Shown: in pieces, positions 11,040 to 22,120 of the stretch
Layout of the letters: every line of letters starts with the position of its first letter
Position numbering within the stretch: position 1 is the first letter of the stretch
Assembly: GCA_948567375.1 (NCBI GenBank)
Contig: OX419756.1
Span: 36,372,552 to 36,436,551, forward strand
Direction of reading: 5' to 3'
DNA: 64,000 bases
Origin: Lunularia cruciata
Lineage: Eukaryota > Streptophyta > Marchantiopsida > Lunulariales > Lunulariaceae
Position numbers and translations under genes: made by a program
The notes under the pieces: model-generated
What the model was told of the DNA's origin: nothing
Seen by the model: the letters and a program-made list of their open reading frames with translations, nothing else
Database searches by the model: none

Positions 11040-12168
11040 CTTGAGAAGATTGTACATCCTTTGCAAAATGAGCTCTCTTCTTCTCTTGTGCCAAAAGCTA
11101 CAAATCAAGACCCTTGGACTTTGAACACTCTCCCTTCTCATACCTGCTCTCAGCCATATCTATGGATATTATCCCTTTCCCTTTGTTTGCATTAGGAGCC
11201 ACTTGGGTTTCACTCCGTCCCTCTTTCTCTTTGTTGGCTCCCTCATAACCCCTTCCTCCATGGTAAGTGGAACTTGGGCAATTCCTTTGGATATGGCCTC
11301 TTCCTCCACAACCAAAACAAATTCTATCACTGAAATTGTTGGTTGGTTGCTTTCTCTATATGAATAGCTTCCATAACTCCTTAGCCCTCTCTCTACATTC
11401 TGTCCACCTCTCTCTTCTCCCATAGTTGCACCACATTCATCTTGAGATCTACACGTTGTTTTGTGATGGTTTGAAGTGGATATTTTGGTGGAGATGCAAG
11501 AATGGGACCACCTACTACTTGTGGTACAACCTTTACCACCAAAGTATCAAAAATTCCACCAAACTTGTTACCTTGGGGAGATGTGCAACCTCCTTCACCA
11601 ACAAATCACTCTCATCCTCTTCCAAACTCTCCTCCATACAAATTGTGATCTTGATAGCTTCAACCTTGGAAGAAGGCTTCTCATATCTCACCTTGCTTCT
11701 AATTTGTGGTCTCAACTCTCCTACAAAATTCTTGGTGAGCATAGCTCCTATGCCAATCATAGAAGTCTTCACATCATCCCTACTCTTCATCAACACTATG
11801 CAAAATCTGGACTCTAACTTCTCCACTCTTTCCACATAAACTCTCACTTTCTCTCCATCTCCTTGCTTGAGAAAGGTAACCTCACTCATCAATCTCTCAT
11901 AACTCTTATCTAGAAGAAAGTTCTCAATGAGTGTTGAAGTCAAACTCTCCCAAGACTCTTCTTGCCCATCTCTCTTCTCTCTCTTTTCGTATTTTGACTC
12001 ATACCATGTAAGTGCTACATCCTCAAAGAAATTTGGTAACCATAAGGCCCATTCATTCTTCGTCCTCTCGGTGTTTCTTATGTAAGCTCTCTTGAAGTCT
12101 CTCACAAAGACCTTGATATCTTGTCCATCCTTGTCAAAGAAAACCAAAAGTTTACCCATCTTAACCAT
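11040..12168 (-). pseudogene. B1 gag with CCHC zinc knuckle
   Basis: A 211-codon open stretch starts at 12,168 with a retrotransposon gag core (W-A-L-W-L-P-N-F-F, then W-Y-E-S-K-Y, then S-Y-E-R-L-M). After a frameshift, a knuckle C-F-G-C-G-G-R-G-H-I-Q-R-N-C follows at about 11,275-11,320. Gag forms the virus-like particle that shelters reverse transcription. The product matches B2 gag at 19,727-20,791, where the frame is open from core to knuckle. Confidence 0.85.
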
Positions 12169-12358
12169 TCACTATCTTTCTTTTCTATCAATTTTTTTCT
12201 TTTCTTTTCTCTCACTCTATAAGAAATAGAGTATGTACTTGACTAACACCATTTGAGAGTAATCCACCCTAGTGTACACAAAAGGTTCAGATTGCTCCAA
12301 CATTTCTATAGCAACATCAAATCCTAGAGTGCAAAGTAATTGAACCCTCATGGATAGT

Positions 12359-12787
12359 TTATCCATAAGTTGAAAGATTATCTCCATCACTAATCTTGAG
12401 ACTAGCTGATGAAGGTGGTAGTATTTTTGTATTTGTACTAAGACTCTCTCCAAGATCCTTCACCAAAGTCTCCAAAAGTGCTTTTATTCCACTACACTCA
12501 TGTACTCTTGGAAGTCCTTCTACTCCACAAACATCACACAACTCCTTGGTCTTAGATCTTCTCCCTCCCAATCTTGGTGAAAAAGGTCCAACATGCAAAC
12601 CCAATTCAAGTAAGCCTCTCCTTTCCCTCAATCTCTTGCTCTCAAAGGTCAATAGACATGAACTTGTCTTAAGTTCCTTTTCTCCACATAGAAAGCACTT
12701 AGACTCACTCTTTCCTCCAAGTGGTGTAGGTTTTTGGATCCTCTCAACACTCTCTTCAAATTCTATTCTAAACTCTCTTTTCCTCAA
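12359..12787 (-). pseudogene. B1 leader ORF upstream of gag with zinc-binding motifs
   Basis: A separate reading frame of 142 codons lies between the 5' LTR and gag. It has a Cys-rich motif C-F-L-C-G-E-K-E-...-C near 12,675-12,720. In the sister sequence at 34,640-34,700 this is a complete CX2CX4HX4C knuckle (C-F-L-C-G-E-K-E-H-K-A-S-S-C). A second C-x2-C...H-x-C group follows (near 12,495-12,540). The rest is Arg/Glu-rich. Extra ORFs before gag are unusual in Gypsy elements. It could also be an N-terminal extension of gag. Its conservation between B1 and B2 argues against chance. Confidence 0.5.
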
Positions 12788-13696
12788 ATCTACCCCTAAA
12801 TCACCTCAAACCCTTGGGGAACCTTGTATAGCCTCAGTTTAAACTCTTGGTGACACTTCATCTTCCCAAGATGAATCTAAACACTCAAACATGCTTTTTG
12901 TTGCTCTCACACTCTTCATCCATGAGATCTCAACTCTGCAGAATTGACCCTTCCTCACAATGTCACTCAAATATCTCAATTGGTATGTCACAGTCCTCTA
13001 ACATTTTTCACACTTGATCACAACTCCAAGTTGTACCTCCTTGCATGATTTCAGATCTTTTCATCAAGCCATTTGGCCTAGGCACCTTTCTATTTAGCAC
13101 ACATATTTCAAATTTGGTCTAAAAACCACCCCCTACTTTAGAAACTCATAACTCTTTGTGAAGAAAATATTTCTCTCTAATTTTTATTCTAAAAGGTAGG
13201 ATATAATGCACTTAATTTCCCTAGAAAGCTTCAAAACAATCCACTAAAAATTGAAGAAATGGTAGACTTTGTATAAGTTTCTAGAGAGCATGGAGTTGCG
13301 GGAGCAGTTGACCCTATCAACTTCCAAAAATTCTAGCCCAGAGCACATAGTAGCTCTCACAATAATTTTAAGTGTGCTAACTAAACAAAAATCCAAGATA
13401 TCATGTGTATAAATTTCATATCTAGATCTCAAACTTGAGATTTTGCCCAAAATCACCATAATCCTTAAAATTTGCAATCCACCTCACACAATCTCTCCAA
13501 ATCCTCTCATGTGTACAAGATGTACAAAATCACCTCAAAGACATCATAATGAACTACAAGGTTTACAAATGGGTCTTGGTTCTCTAACATAAGTTCAGCC
13601 CTCTCCTCTCCTAGTGTTCTCTCTAAGTGAGCTCTAGTAGCCTCCTTTTGTCTAATATAGAATTGTATGCAGAACATTATCTTGCTTTCTAGAGAG

Positions 13697-13714
13697 GTCT
13701 CAATAACAAAACCA
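13697..13714 (-). promoter_or_regulatory. Primer-binding site of B1 (decayed)
   Basis: Five bases inside the 5' LTR end. It is the same place as the better preserved site at 35,677-35,694, but with C-to-T/G-to-A changes that erase most of the tRNA-Glu complementarity. Confidence 0.5.
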
Positions 13715-13718
13715 AAAA

Positions 13719-14437
13719 TGTGAGCTGGCTTGTCTCTCACTCAACATGAACCTCTGATGGGTATTATGGTAGCACACCATGGACTAAGAAGGTAAGGAAC
13801 TATATCATACTCCAACTATACCCCAACTATATCATACTCCTCCAAGGCTTACACTACAAGACTCAAGACATTGCCCACTAGAGAACTCAATGAGAGAGAT
13901 AGTTGCAAATGAAAGGATGATGAGTACCTCCTCATCCTTAGTTTATATACTTGTGAAATAGTTATGTACCAAAGTTAATAATTACTGGAGTAACTCAAAT
14001 TATTAGGCTAAAAGTCAAATAAAGTCAAAAAGTTAAAGGAATATCCATGCTCATGGGAATATTCTCCTAAACATGGGTCTTATCTTGAGTCTTATCTTGA
14101 CCCAACCACTAAGTCAAGGATTCCTTCACATGGGCTATCCTTGGACTATAGAAGAATCCAAAACAAAAAGGCTTGTGTGGCCCAAGAGTTCTCAATTGTT
14201 TCCTCAAAGCCAAAACCAAAGGAATAATACCAAGTCAACACACTAGAATCCAAAATAGTGGTGCTCACATTTTTCATTTCCTCTAAAGTAAAGTCTCCTT
14301 TATCTAAGCTATGAATAACTTTAGCTAATCATGACTAATGTAGAATCATCTTTTATCTCTACATAAATAATATCTCTCAATTACTTGTAATACCAAGCTA
14401 ATCTAACAATATCACACATGCACAAATGGGTGTTATA
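13719..14437 (-). repeat. Family B LTR (5' LTR of B1)
   Basis: TGTGAGCTGG...GTTATA on the + strand, aligned along its length with the other four LTR copies. A TATATAA box is conserved (minus strand, near 13,940). The right flank is family X sequence. Confidence 0.9.
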
Positions 14438-15420
14438 GCCCTGACAATACTTTGCCTTATTGGGTCTCGATAGGTATCCACTTGTATCCATTCTTTGTAC
14501 AAAGAGCACTAAAGGAGTCTTGCACTTTGGTGGTCTCTTTTGCAAACTCTCCCTTCCCATAGAATGTAAGTCCAATGTCCTCACTAGCCTCTTTCCCCAA
14601 GACTAGTCTCCAATTTGACTTTGTCAATCAAGCCAGATTGCCTCTTTTCTCTTCTTCTTTTAGACACTCCTCACAATTACTTGTAGCTTTTTCTGCCATA
14701 AAACCTAGAAAACTCAAGTTCCAATTCCAAGCCAAAAAAGTGATCTAAAGTCTACTCAAAACTTTGATCCTCACTATGACATCTAACCTCTAAATTGCAA
14801 GATTCCTCATTATGAGTGAGGGACTCTTCTTTCCACCCCTCATTGGCATCATGTGATCTCTAACTCTTTGTCTTCTAAAAAATTATCCCTTCCCTTGGAC
14901 AAGAAATTCTCACTCCCTCAAGATTCTTAAAAATCAAACTCTTAGTTGGCTTTGTAACAGGCACTCCTTCAAGATGATTACTTAAAGGCATAAGATACTT
15001 GCGTGACATTTTGAAAATCCATCAACAAAGTCTCAATCTTATAGTTCTTCATTGCACGGTCATTTTTCAATCACTCTTCACTTGATAATCAACATTTTGC
15101 ATGCATTCCTCCTATCACTATCAATTTTATCTTGCTCACAACTTAACCATTTTCATGCTTGTATGTTCTTGGCTGGCACACCCGAAGGAAAATTGTTACT
15201 TTGCCTTCACATTGGGTCGATCACCCCGAGGTATTTTTTCCTTACTTTGGGTTTCTCACGTGACAAGTCCAATTTGAGTTCTTCTTTTCTTGACACAAAG
15301 TAAGCTACTTCAGGTTTGACCCAAAGACACAATTCTCCTTCTTTTGTTGCCATTTTGGTTCAATCTGACTTCAACTGTACACTTCTTCTCCACAATTTAA
15401 TAAAACCAAAAAATGCATGT
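14438..15420 (-). pseudogene. Family X fragment (leader and start of ORF)
   Basis: Read on the minus strand this matches the first part of the family X insertion at 1102-2030. The leader similarity includes GAAGAAG...GTGTA...GAAGTC and the ...CTTTGGGTCA... block (15,400-15,180). The ORF then shows L-G-K-E-A-S followed by F-Y-G-K-G-E-F-A-K-E-T and K-N-G-Y-K (about 14,600-14,470), parallel to the blocks at 1880-2015. The fragment stops where the B1 LTR begins. The ORF downstream of this point is not found nearby. Confidence 0.65.
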
Positions 15421-16157
15421 ACCATAGTACCATCAGAAAGCTCTCAATGAGGTGAATAGGAAAGGAGAAGGCAACAACTTTACATTTAAGTGAAAAATAA
15501 TCTTTTATTTTGTAAGGCTTAATTCATCTATTTAGACTTCCAAAATTAGATCTAAAGCTTTTAGGGTGTTTTTGACCTCTGCTCTATTAGTATTCTTTTG
15601 GTGACACCTCTATCTGATCTACTTAGACAATCATATATAACATCCTTCCAGATATTACTAAGTCAATTTCCACCTCTAGATAATATATCTAGCTAATGGT
15701 ATTACATTGTGCCACTTGAAGGTTGCATGATTTGCCATTAAGATAGGGATGAAGTGAGGTGGGGATCAAAATTGCAAAAGGAAATGAAACAAATTGGCAT
15801 CAAGCACTTGGGTAAGGAAGCCTTCCTTTTTCTCCATGTTAGTAAAAAATTCATCTTCATCCAATTATTTAGGGTTGTGCAACAAATAATCCTATTCTTG
15901 CTTAGCCAAAGAAACTTCATACTTGCATTCAAGCTCTTTGGTAAAGAGTCTTGATGGTGCCAATGGCAATTAATCTGTACTTTGGCCTGGATCTGGAGAA
16001 GACTAGGACAAATAATTATCTGCATACTCTTCTTTAATACTTAACCAAGAGAATCCTTTTTCACTCAACTGTGTGGGATCTACCTCTATTGGGTCTATTG
16101 GGAAGTGGTCAAAATAGATTGAGTTTTGAATAGCTATAGCAAATTTTTTCTTGAGTC
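15421..16157. other. Unassigned stretch between family X fragment and D0 3' half
   Basis: AT-rich DNA with no recognised gene. A minus-strand open stretch (15,738-16,025) has no recognisable domain. The last base before 16,158 is one flank of the permuted D0 insertion. Confidence 0.4.
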
Positions 16158-18547
16158 TATCAGTGGAGGTTTTTACCATTTGGGTTGAAGAACGCTCTTG
16201 CTGAGTTCCAAAGGGTCATGGATAGGATCCTAGCTGGATTGGATTTTGCTCGGTGTTATATTGATGACATTTTGGTCTATAGCACTATTGTGGAGGAGCA
16301 TGAGAGATAGTTGTTGGAGTGTTTGAGAGGTTGAGATCTCATGGACTCAAATTACATCTTGGGAAGTGTAGGTTCTTCCATGAGCAGGTTGAGTATTTGG
16401 GTCACACTATCTACCCCGGAGGACTTGGTGTCCAGCAGACCAAGGTGGAGGCTATTGCACGTATTCCTTGCCCTACGGATGTGAGCAGAGTGTGAGCATT
16501 CCTTGGGTTGGTGAACTTCTATTGCCGCTAAGTTAGAGGATTTAGTGCCATTGCCAAGGCCTTGACAAAGCTGACCAAGCTTACACATGAGTGGTGTTGG
16601 GGAGATGAGCAAGAGAGAGCTTTTGTAGAGCTCAAGGAGAGGTTGACATCTGCTCCTATTTTGAGGAGACCAATCAAGGGATGACCATTTCAGGTTCACA
16701 CTGATTGGAGTATGTTGGAGCTTGGAGCGGTGCTCACCTAGCATGATGATGAGGAGAAGGAGTTTGTGGTGGCCTATGCTAGTCGCTCCAACAATTCAGC
16801 AGAGGCAAAGTATAGTTCATATGAGGGAGAGTGCTTGGCAGCAATTTGGGCAATAGCACATTTCTGATGTTACCTATTTGGTAACCCCTTCACTCTCATC
16901 ACTGATCATCAGCCGCTGAAGTGGTTGATGGAGTCCGACAAGCTTTCAGGGAAGCTTGCACGATGGGCTCTGATTTTACAGGAGTATGATTTCACGGTTG
17001 TTCACAGACCTGGAGTGGTGAACCGTGATGCAGATGGGTTGAGTAGAAACCCATGTCCCAACCAGCAGGACCAGACCGGAGCACGTAGGCATGGTGAGAT
17101 AGATGAAGAGATGGTGCCAGGTTGGCATGCATCGGACTTTTTGTGTATATTTGCAGAGGCTTTGGTGGTATCTCTCTCAGCGCATACAAGAGGAGTTATT
17201 GAGGTCACAGATCCAGAGAATGAAGATATTGGTACCGTTCAGCGAGACATTCATGATGATGTCTTGGTGATGGACTATCTTCACACTGGTGTTGTGGGTG
17301 GCACAGTTGGGGCCAAGGAGAGAGACCGTGTTCTTTAGCAAACTTGACGGTTCAGATTGGAGGGTAGACACCTTTTGCGTGTATGGGAGGATGGTAGAGT
17401 GCGAGTAGTACTACTTCCATCTCAGAGACCACAGTTGGTCCGTCATGCTCATGAGGAGCTAGGACATTTTGGAGTAAAGCGTACGTATAGCTTACTCCAG
17501 AGTCATTATTGGTGGTGCGGTATGCAGACCGAGGTACAGTAGTTTGTTGCCAAATGTGTGGTTTGTGACCGAGTTAGAGCATCATTCAATGCTCCTATGC
17601 CACAGTTACACCCATTACCTATCATGGGATTGGGTTACCGTTGGAGTTTGGAATTTACCGGACCTTTACCACTGACTGTGAGATATCATCGGTATGTTTT
17701 GGTGATGGTGGAGCACTTCTCCAAGTGGATTGAGTTGGTGGCACTTCCTGACAAGTCTAGTGAAGGGACAGCTTACTCGTTCCTGGATCGAGTTCTTAGT
17801 CATTTTGGTGCACCAGCTGAGGTTTTGACTGATCAAGGTACATAGTTCTTAGGGGAGTTTCAGGTCTTGTGTGACAAGGCTTTGATTGATCATCGTACTA
17901 CATCCCGAGATCATCCTGAGTCAGATGGCTTAGCAGAGAGAGTGGTTCAGACGGTGAAGAGAGGATTGCAAAAGTATGGTTTGCAGAGAGGCCACTTGGG
18001 AGATTGGGATCTACAATTACCTCGGTTGGCCTTGGGCTCTCGGTTCAGCCGGCAAGCCTCCTTAGCATCCTTCTCTCCATACTTTCTACTCTATGGGTAA
18101 GATCCAGATTTACTTGCAGCCATTTGTCAAGATGCTATTGTAGTTTTGGACTTGGATGACCCCGATGTATAAATGAGCGCATGTTCTCAATGGGCAGAGA
18201 TCTTTCGGAGAGTGATGCTGATGGCCTTTGAGAACTTGGTGATTGCTCAGCATAGAGATACTTTACGCTATGCTATCATTCAAGGAGGAGGTTATAGACC
18301 CTCAATCCATCAATTTCATCCAGGCGACTATGTATATCTACAGTAGACAGCACCGAAGACACTTGATGTTTCTATAGGCCGCACTATCTTGAGAGTGCAT
18401 GAGGTTTTGCCATCTGGAGTCCTTGTGTTAGAAGGACGTGATGGTGTTGTTTGGAAGGATCATGTGCACAATTGTGCACCATGCCACCTCCCAAACATTG
18501 ATGGTACTATGGACCCAAGCTTTGCACTTGTACGTGCAAGCTTGAGG

Positions 18548-18685
18548 TGTATGTTATGTGGCTCTTCTGGTGGAGCTGCTACTATGTTAGTGTGTGATAG
18601 TTGTTTGAGAGGATGGCATATGGCATGTATGACTCCTCCCCTCATGGTGGTTCCTTAGGGATAGTGGTTATGTCCTAGATGTACT
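18548..18685 (+). pseudogene. PHD finger at the integrase C-terminus of family D
   Basis: Cys4-His-Cys3 pattern in the order C-M-L-C, C-D-S-C, W-H-M-A-C, then W-L-C-P-R-C, with the conserved Trp two residues before the last C-P-x-C. This is the standard PHD layout. PHD fingers commonly read histone H3 tails, so the module could tether the integrase to chromatin, as chromodomains do in chromoviruses. Two point stops (TAG at 18,656-18,658 and 18,662-18,664, the second next to the conserved Trp) lie inside the finger, so this copy is dead. Confidence 0.8.
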
Positions 18686-18842
18686 TGACCTATAGCTAGT
18701 TCATTCTTTATATGGTAAAGATTACAGATAGGCAACTAACGATGGGGCTCCATAACACCCGGCCTCCTGATCTTTGCCCATTAGAGGGTATACCATATAC
18801 TTAGAGTAGATGGATATCTGGAGTTAGAGGGACCTAACCGCC

Positions 18843-18857
18843 AGCTAGGGGGGCAAT
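18843..18857 (+). promoter_or_regulatory. Polypurine tract of family D
   Basis: AGCTAGGGGGGCAAT lies immediately before the TGTGACAC start of the LTR, as expected for a plus-strand primer. Confidence 0.65.
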
Positions 18858-19411
18858 TGTGACACTTTAGAGTCTATGTATGACTTATGTGTGAGTTGTG
18901 CTTCTATAGTGTATGATGTTGACAGCGATGTATGTTGTGTAGCAGTGTATATACGCACGACAACTAGCACACAATTTGTAGTGCCGCATCTAGATGCCCG
19001 GACATTGGAGTTCTGTGATAGTAGTTAGAGTTATTTCAGTAGTTTCTCAGAGACTACTTTCCGATGGTTAGATTTTGTGTTTGGGGTACTGACTTCATGG
19101 TGGGGCCCACCGTCACTTTGCACCATTTGTACCGTCGAGTGTGCCGTCAGCGAGACCGTTAGGGTTCCAGAGCTAGCTTGAGTCCAGGAGGTATAGTTTC
19201 AAAGTGAGCTCTAGAGAGCTCACTTCTTTGATGTTGAGCCTTTGAGTTCCTGGCTATGGTGGACAAAGGCCGGCGAGCATCACCTGGATTCTCTATGCTT
19301 GAGTGGTGTGGCTTGACTATAATCAGTGCCCAATTGTTGGCAATTTATAGAGTGACAGATCAAGTATTGATCTGAGTTGTGTTGAGTTGAGAGTGTTAAG
19401 CAATCTGATTA
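18858..19411 (+). repeat. Family D LTR 1 (3' LTR of D0)
   Basis: About 554 bp from TGTGACAC to CTGATTA. It matches LTR 2, which is now split between 19,413-19,519 and 34,337-33,885, almost base for base in layout. A pair of inverted motifs (AGTGAGCTC/GAGCTCACT) is conserved in all copies. The last two bases of the consensus end (CA) are missing at the junction with LTR 2. Confidence 0.85.
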
Positions 19412-19412
19412 T

Positions 19413-19519
19413 TGTGGCACTTTAGAGTCTATGTATGACTTATGTGTGAGTTGTGCTTCTATAGTGTATGATGTTGACAATGATGTATGTTGTGTAGCAA
19501 TGTATATTTGCACGACAAC
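19413..19519 (+). repeat. Family D LTR 2, first 107 bp (5' LTR of D0, cut by inversion)
   Basis: Repeats the first 107 bp of LTR 1 (TGTGGCACTTTAGAG...CACGACAAC) directly after LTR 1 ends. It breaks off at 19,519. The rest of the LTR is found in reverse orientation at 34,337-33,885. Confidence 0.8.
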
Positions 19520-19726
19520 AAACTATCCATGAGAGTTTGATTAATATGACTCTAGGATTTGATGTTACTATAGAAATCTTGGAGCAACCTGAATCCTTTG
19601 TGTTCCCTAGGACGGATTACTCTCAAATGGTGTTAGTCATGTATATATTCTATTAGTTAGAGTGAGAAAAGAAAAGAGAAAAAGAAAAGTTGAGAGAAAA
19701 GAAAGATAGTGAGGGGTTAAGATGGA

Positions 19727-20791
19727 GAACTTCCAGTTTTCTTTGGCAAGGATGGAGAACATGTGGAGGCCTTTGTGAGAGACTTCAAGAGATCTTGCAT
19801 AGGAAACAATAATAAGAGGAAGAATGAGTGGGCCTCATTATTTGTAGATTTCTTTGAGGATGGAGCACTTACATAGTATGAGTCAGAATACCAAAAGAGA
19901 GAGAAGAGAAATGGGCAAGAAGAGTCTTGGGAGAGTTTGACTTCAACACTCATTGAGAACTTTCTTCCATATGAGAGTTATGAGAGATTGATGAGTGAGG
20001 TTACGTTTCTCAAGCAAGGAGATGGAGAGAAAGTGAGAGTCTATGTGGAAAGAATGGAGAAGTTAGAGTCCAGATTTTGCATAGTGTTGAGGAAGAGTGG
20101 GGATGATGTGGAGACTACTATGATTGGAATAGGAGCTATGCTCACCAAGAGTTTTGTGGGAAGGTTGAGATCACAAATTAGAAGCAAAGTGAGATATGAG
20201 AAGCCTTCTTCCAAGTTTGAAGCTATCAGGATAACAATTTGTATGGAGGAGAGTTTGGAAGGGGATGAGAGTGATTTGGTGGTGAAGGAGGTTGTGCATC
20301 CTCCTCAAGGTTACAAGTATGGTGGAATTTTTGATACTTTGGTGACAAGGGTTGCACCACAAGTAGTAGTTGCTCTAGTTCTTGCACCCCTACCAAAAGA
20401 TCCACTCCAAACCATCACAAAGCAACTTGCAAATCTCGTAATGAATGTGTTGCAACTATGGGAGAAGAGAGAGGTGGATCAGAATGTAGGGAGAGGGCTA
20501 AGGAGTTATGGAAACCATCTATATAGAGGAGGCCAACTAGCCAACAATTTCATTGAAAGAAATTGTTTTGGTTGTAGAGGAAGAGGCCATATCCAAAGGA
20601 ATTGTCCAAATTCCACTTACCATGGAGGAAAGGGTTATGAGGGAGCCAATAGAAGGAAAGAGGGAGGAAGTGAAACCCAAGTTGCTCCTAATCCAAACAA
20701 AGGTAAAGAGATAGCATCTCTAGATGTGGTTGAGAGCAGTATGAGAAGTGGGAGTGCTCAACCTTCAAAAGTCTTCATTTGGATCTTTTAG
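19727..20791 (+). pseudogene. B2 gag with CCHC zinc knuckle
   Basis: Gag core as in B1, with a 284-codon open stretch from 19,937 that ends at 20,791. It includes the knuckle C-F-G-C-R-G-R-G-H-I-Q-R-N-C at about 20,563-20,605, followed by a basic Gly/Arg/Lys-rich tail. Upstream of 19,937 the frame is interrupted (for example TAG near 19,874 in place of the Trp of W-Y-E-S). Gag would form the particle. Better preserved than B1 in the knuckle region. Confidence 0.85.
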
Positions 20792-21009
20792 CTCAAGAGA
20801 AAAAAAGAGCTCATTTTGTAGAGAATGTGCACTCTTCTCAAGGATTTACTCCTAGCCAGGATACTCTTATGCCTACTAGGAGCACTCGCACAAGTATTTC
20901 AACACCATAAAAAACAAAGACTCCAAGGAAGAATTTGGGGATGGAGGACTTCTTCATATCAAAGCAATAATGGAACTACAATGTCTTGGAGGATGTTGGA
21001 AGTCACAAG

Positions 21010-21520
21010 GCTAACATCATAATGGGCCAAATGATTGCTTTAAATCTTACTTTGAGAAAGGAGCTTAGAGGTGGTTTGAGTTCTTCAAGGAGTAAGAGGA
21101 AGAAGAAAACAAAAGCTAACATCATAATGGGCCAACTGATTGCTTTAAATCTTACTTTGAGAAAGGAGCTTAGAAGTGGTTTGAGTTCTACAAGGAGCAA
21201 AAGAAAGAAGAAAACAAAAGCTCTAGTATCAATGGGGGTGGTGGATGCCAAGCCAAAACCATGGGAGGCTTGTGAATATACCTCCAAGATTGATGTGAGA
21301 GTGAAGGGTAACACAAGGCTAACATCATTATGGGCCAACTGATTGCTTTAAATTTTACTTTGAGAAAGGAGCTTAGAGGTGGTTTGAGTTATACAAGGAG
21401 CAAGAGGAAGAAGGAAAAAAAAGCTCTAGTATCAATGGGGGTAGTGGATGCCAAGCCAACACCATGGGAGGCTTGTGAATATACCTCCAAGATTGATGTG
21501 AGAGTGGAGGGTCACAACAT
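21010..21520 (+). repeat. Triplicated unit before the B2 protease
   Basis: Three head-to-tail copies begin with GCTAACATCATWATGGGCCA at 21,010, 21,115 and 21,318. The first is about 105 bp; the second and third are about 203 bp, extending through a segment rich in Arg/Lys codons. B1 has a single copy, so this is an expansion specific to B2 or its parent. Confidence 0.85.
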
Positions 21521-22120
21521 CAAGGATGCACTTGTTGATGGAGGATCATCAGAATGCCATGTTAGAAAGGTTGATGAAGAAGTTAGGTATGATACACTCA
21601 AGACCTTCAATATTTGTGGTGAGCATGGCAAAAAAGCAATAACTTCAACCAATAGGAGTGATGGATAAGGTGTAGTTTCAGTTATGTGAGTTCAAAATCT
21701 CATGACTTTCCAAGTCTTGAAGGATTCAAGCTATGACTTACTTCTTGGGAGGCCATGGTTGAGAGCAACACACACAACTAATCAATGGCACAAAGGGTAC
21801 CTGAGGATTGGGCCATCAAACCATAGAGTCACAATCCCTATGACTAACACTTCATATTCAAATACACCATATTTTTATTATTGGGAATCAGATTCTAAAG
21901 AAGGAGCTTTAGGTGTGGACACAAGCATGGAAGAGGAGACTTCCACGGAGGAAGATGAATTTGAATCTGATTCAGATGTGTTTTCCTTGTGTACTATGGA
22001 TTTTGCACCTAAGCCAGAGGTTTTGAAGGATCCACATAAATCACCATTGACACTTGAGGAGATAGAGAGAGGAGGTTATCTACCCTCAAGTATGGTCCAA
22101 ATATTACCAAGGAGGAAAAG
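21330..22120 (+). pseudogene. B2 protease and acidic linker
   Basis: Retropepsin-like core with L-V-D-G-G-S-S at about 21,530-21,552 (Gly replaces the usual Thr/Ser after Asp, as in some plant Gypsy elements). A later block L-L-L-G-R-P-W-L at about 21,739-21,762 matches the ILGRD-like flap end. An acidic linker (21,900-22,000) precedes RT. Frames change near 21,668 and 22,110. Confidence 0.7.

Larger units (their letters stand above)
6628..14437 (-). mobile_element. Ty3/Gypsy element B1, two LTRs, decayed
   Basis: A 7.8-kb element on the minus strand with LTRs at both ends, tRNA-Glu-like primer site, leader with a zinc-knuckle ORF, gag, protease, RT, RNase H, integrase and a purine-rich tract next to the 3' LTR. 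The RT-before-integrase order places it in Ty3/Gypsy (Metaviridae). The coding regions contain several stops and frameshifts but the RT and integrase blocks are long. The expected 5-bp target duplication is not seen. The left flank is family D DNA, while the right flank is family X DNA, so the two ends probably come from two insertions joined by recombination. Confidence 0.85.
16158..18857 (+). pseudogene. Family D (copy D0) 3' half: RT palm, RNase H, integrase, PHD finger
   Basis: Begins exactly inside RT at Y-Q-W-R-F, the residue following where the 5' half stops at 27,643. Visible in order: RT palm F-G-L-K-N-A with active site Y-I-D-D (about 16,258-16,270), then RNase H (16,600-17,050: V-H-T-D-W, Y-E-G-E-C, T-D-H-Q-P-L-K, D-A-D-G-L-S-R). 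The integrase has an H-H-C-C domain (17,440-17,575) and a core with W-S-L-E-F-T-G-P (Glu at the first catalytic position where Asp is expected), L-T-D-Q-G and G-L-A-E-R (17,640-17,945). A C-terminal tail follows, and then a PHD finger (separate entry). Stops occur near 16,680, 17,338, 17,540, 17,845, 18,100 and 18,654. Several are TAG at a place where CAG or TGG is expected. Confidence 0.88.

Noticed and set aside
1-18857. D1 and the 3' half at 16,158-18,857 as one interrupted + strand element
   Set aside because: They lie in the right order and strand, but D1 stops inside the methyltransferase and is visibly more decayed. The 3' half begins exactly at the residue after the break in D0 at 27,643, so it is better paired with D0.
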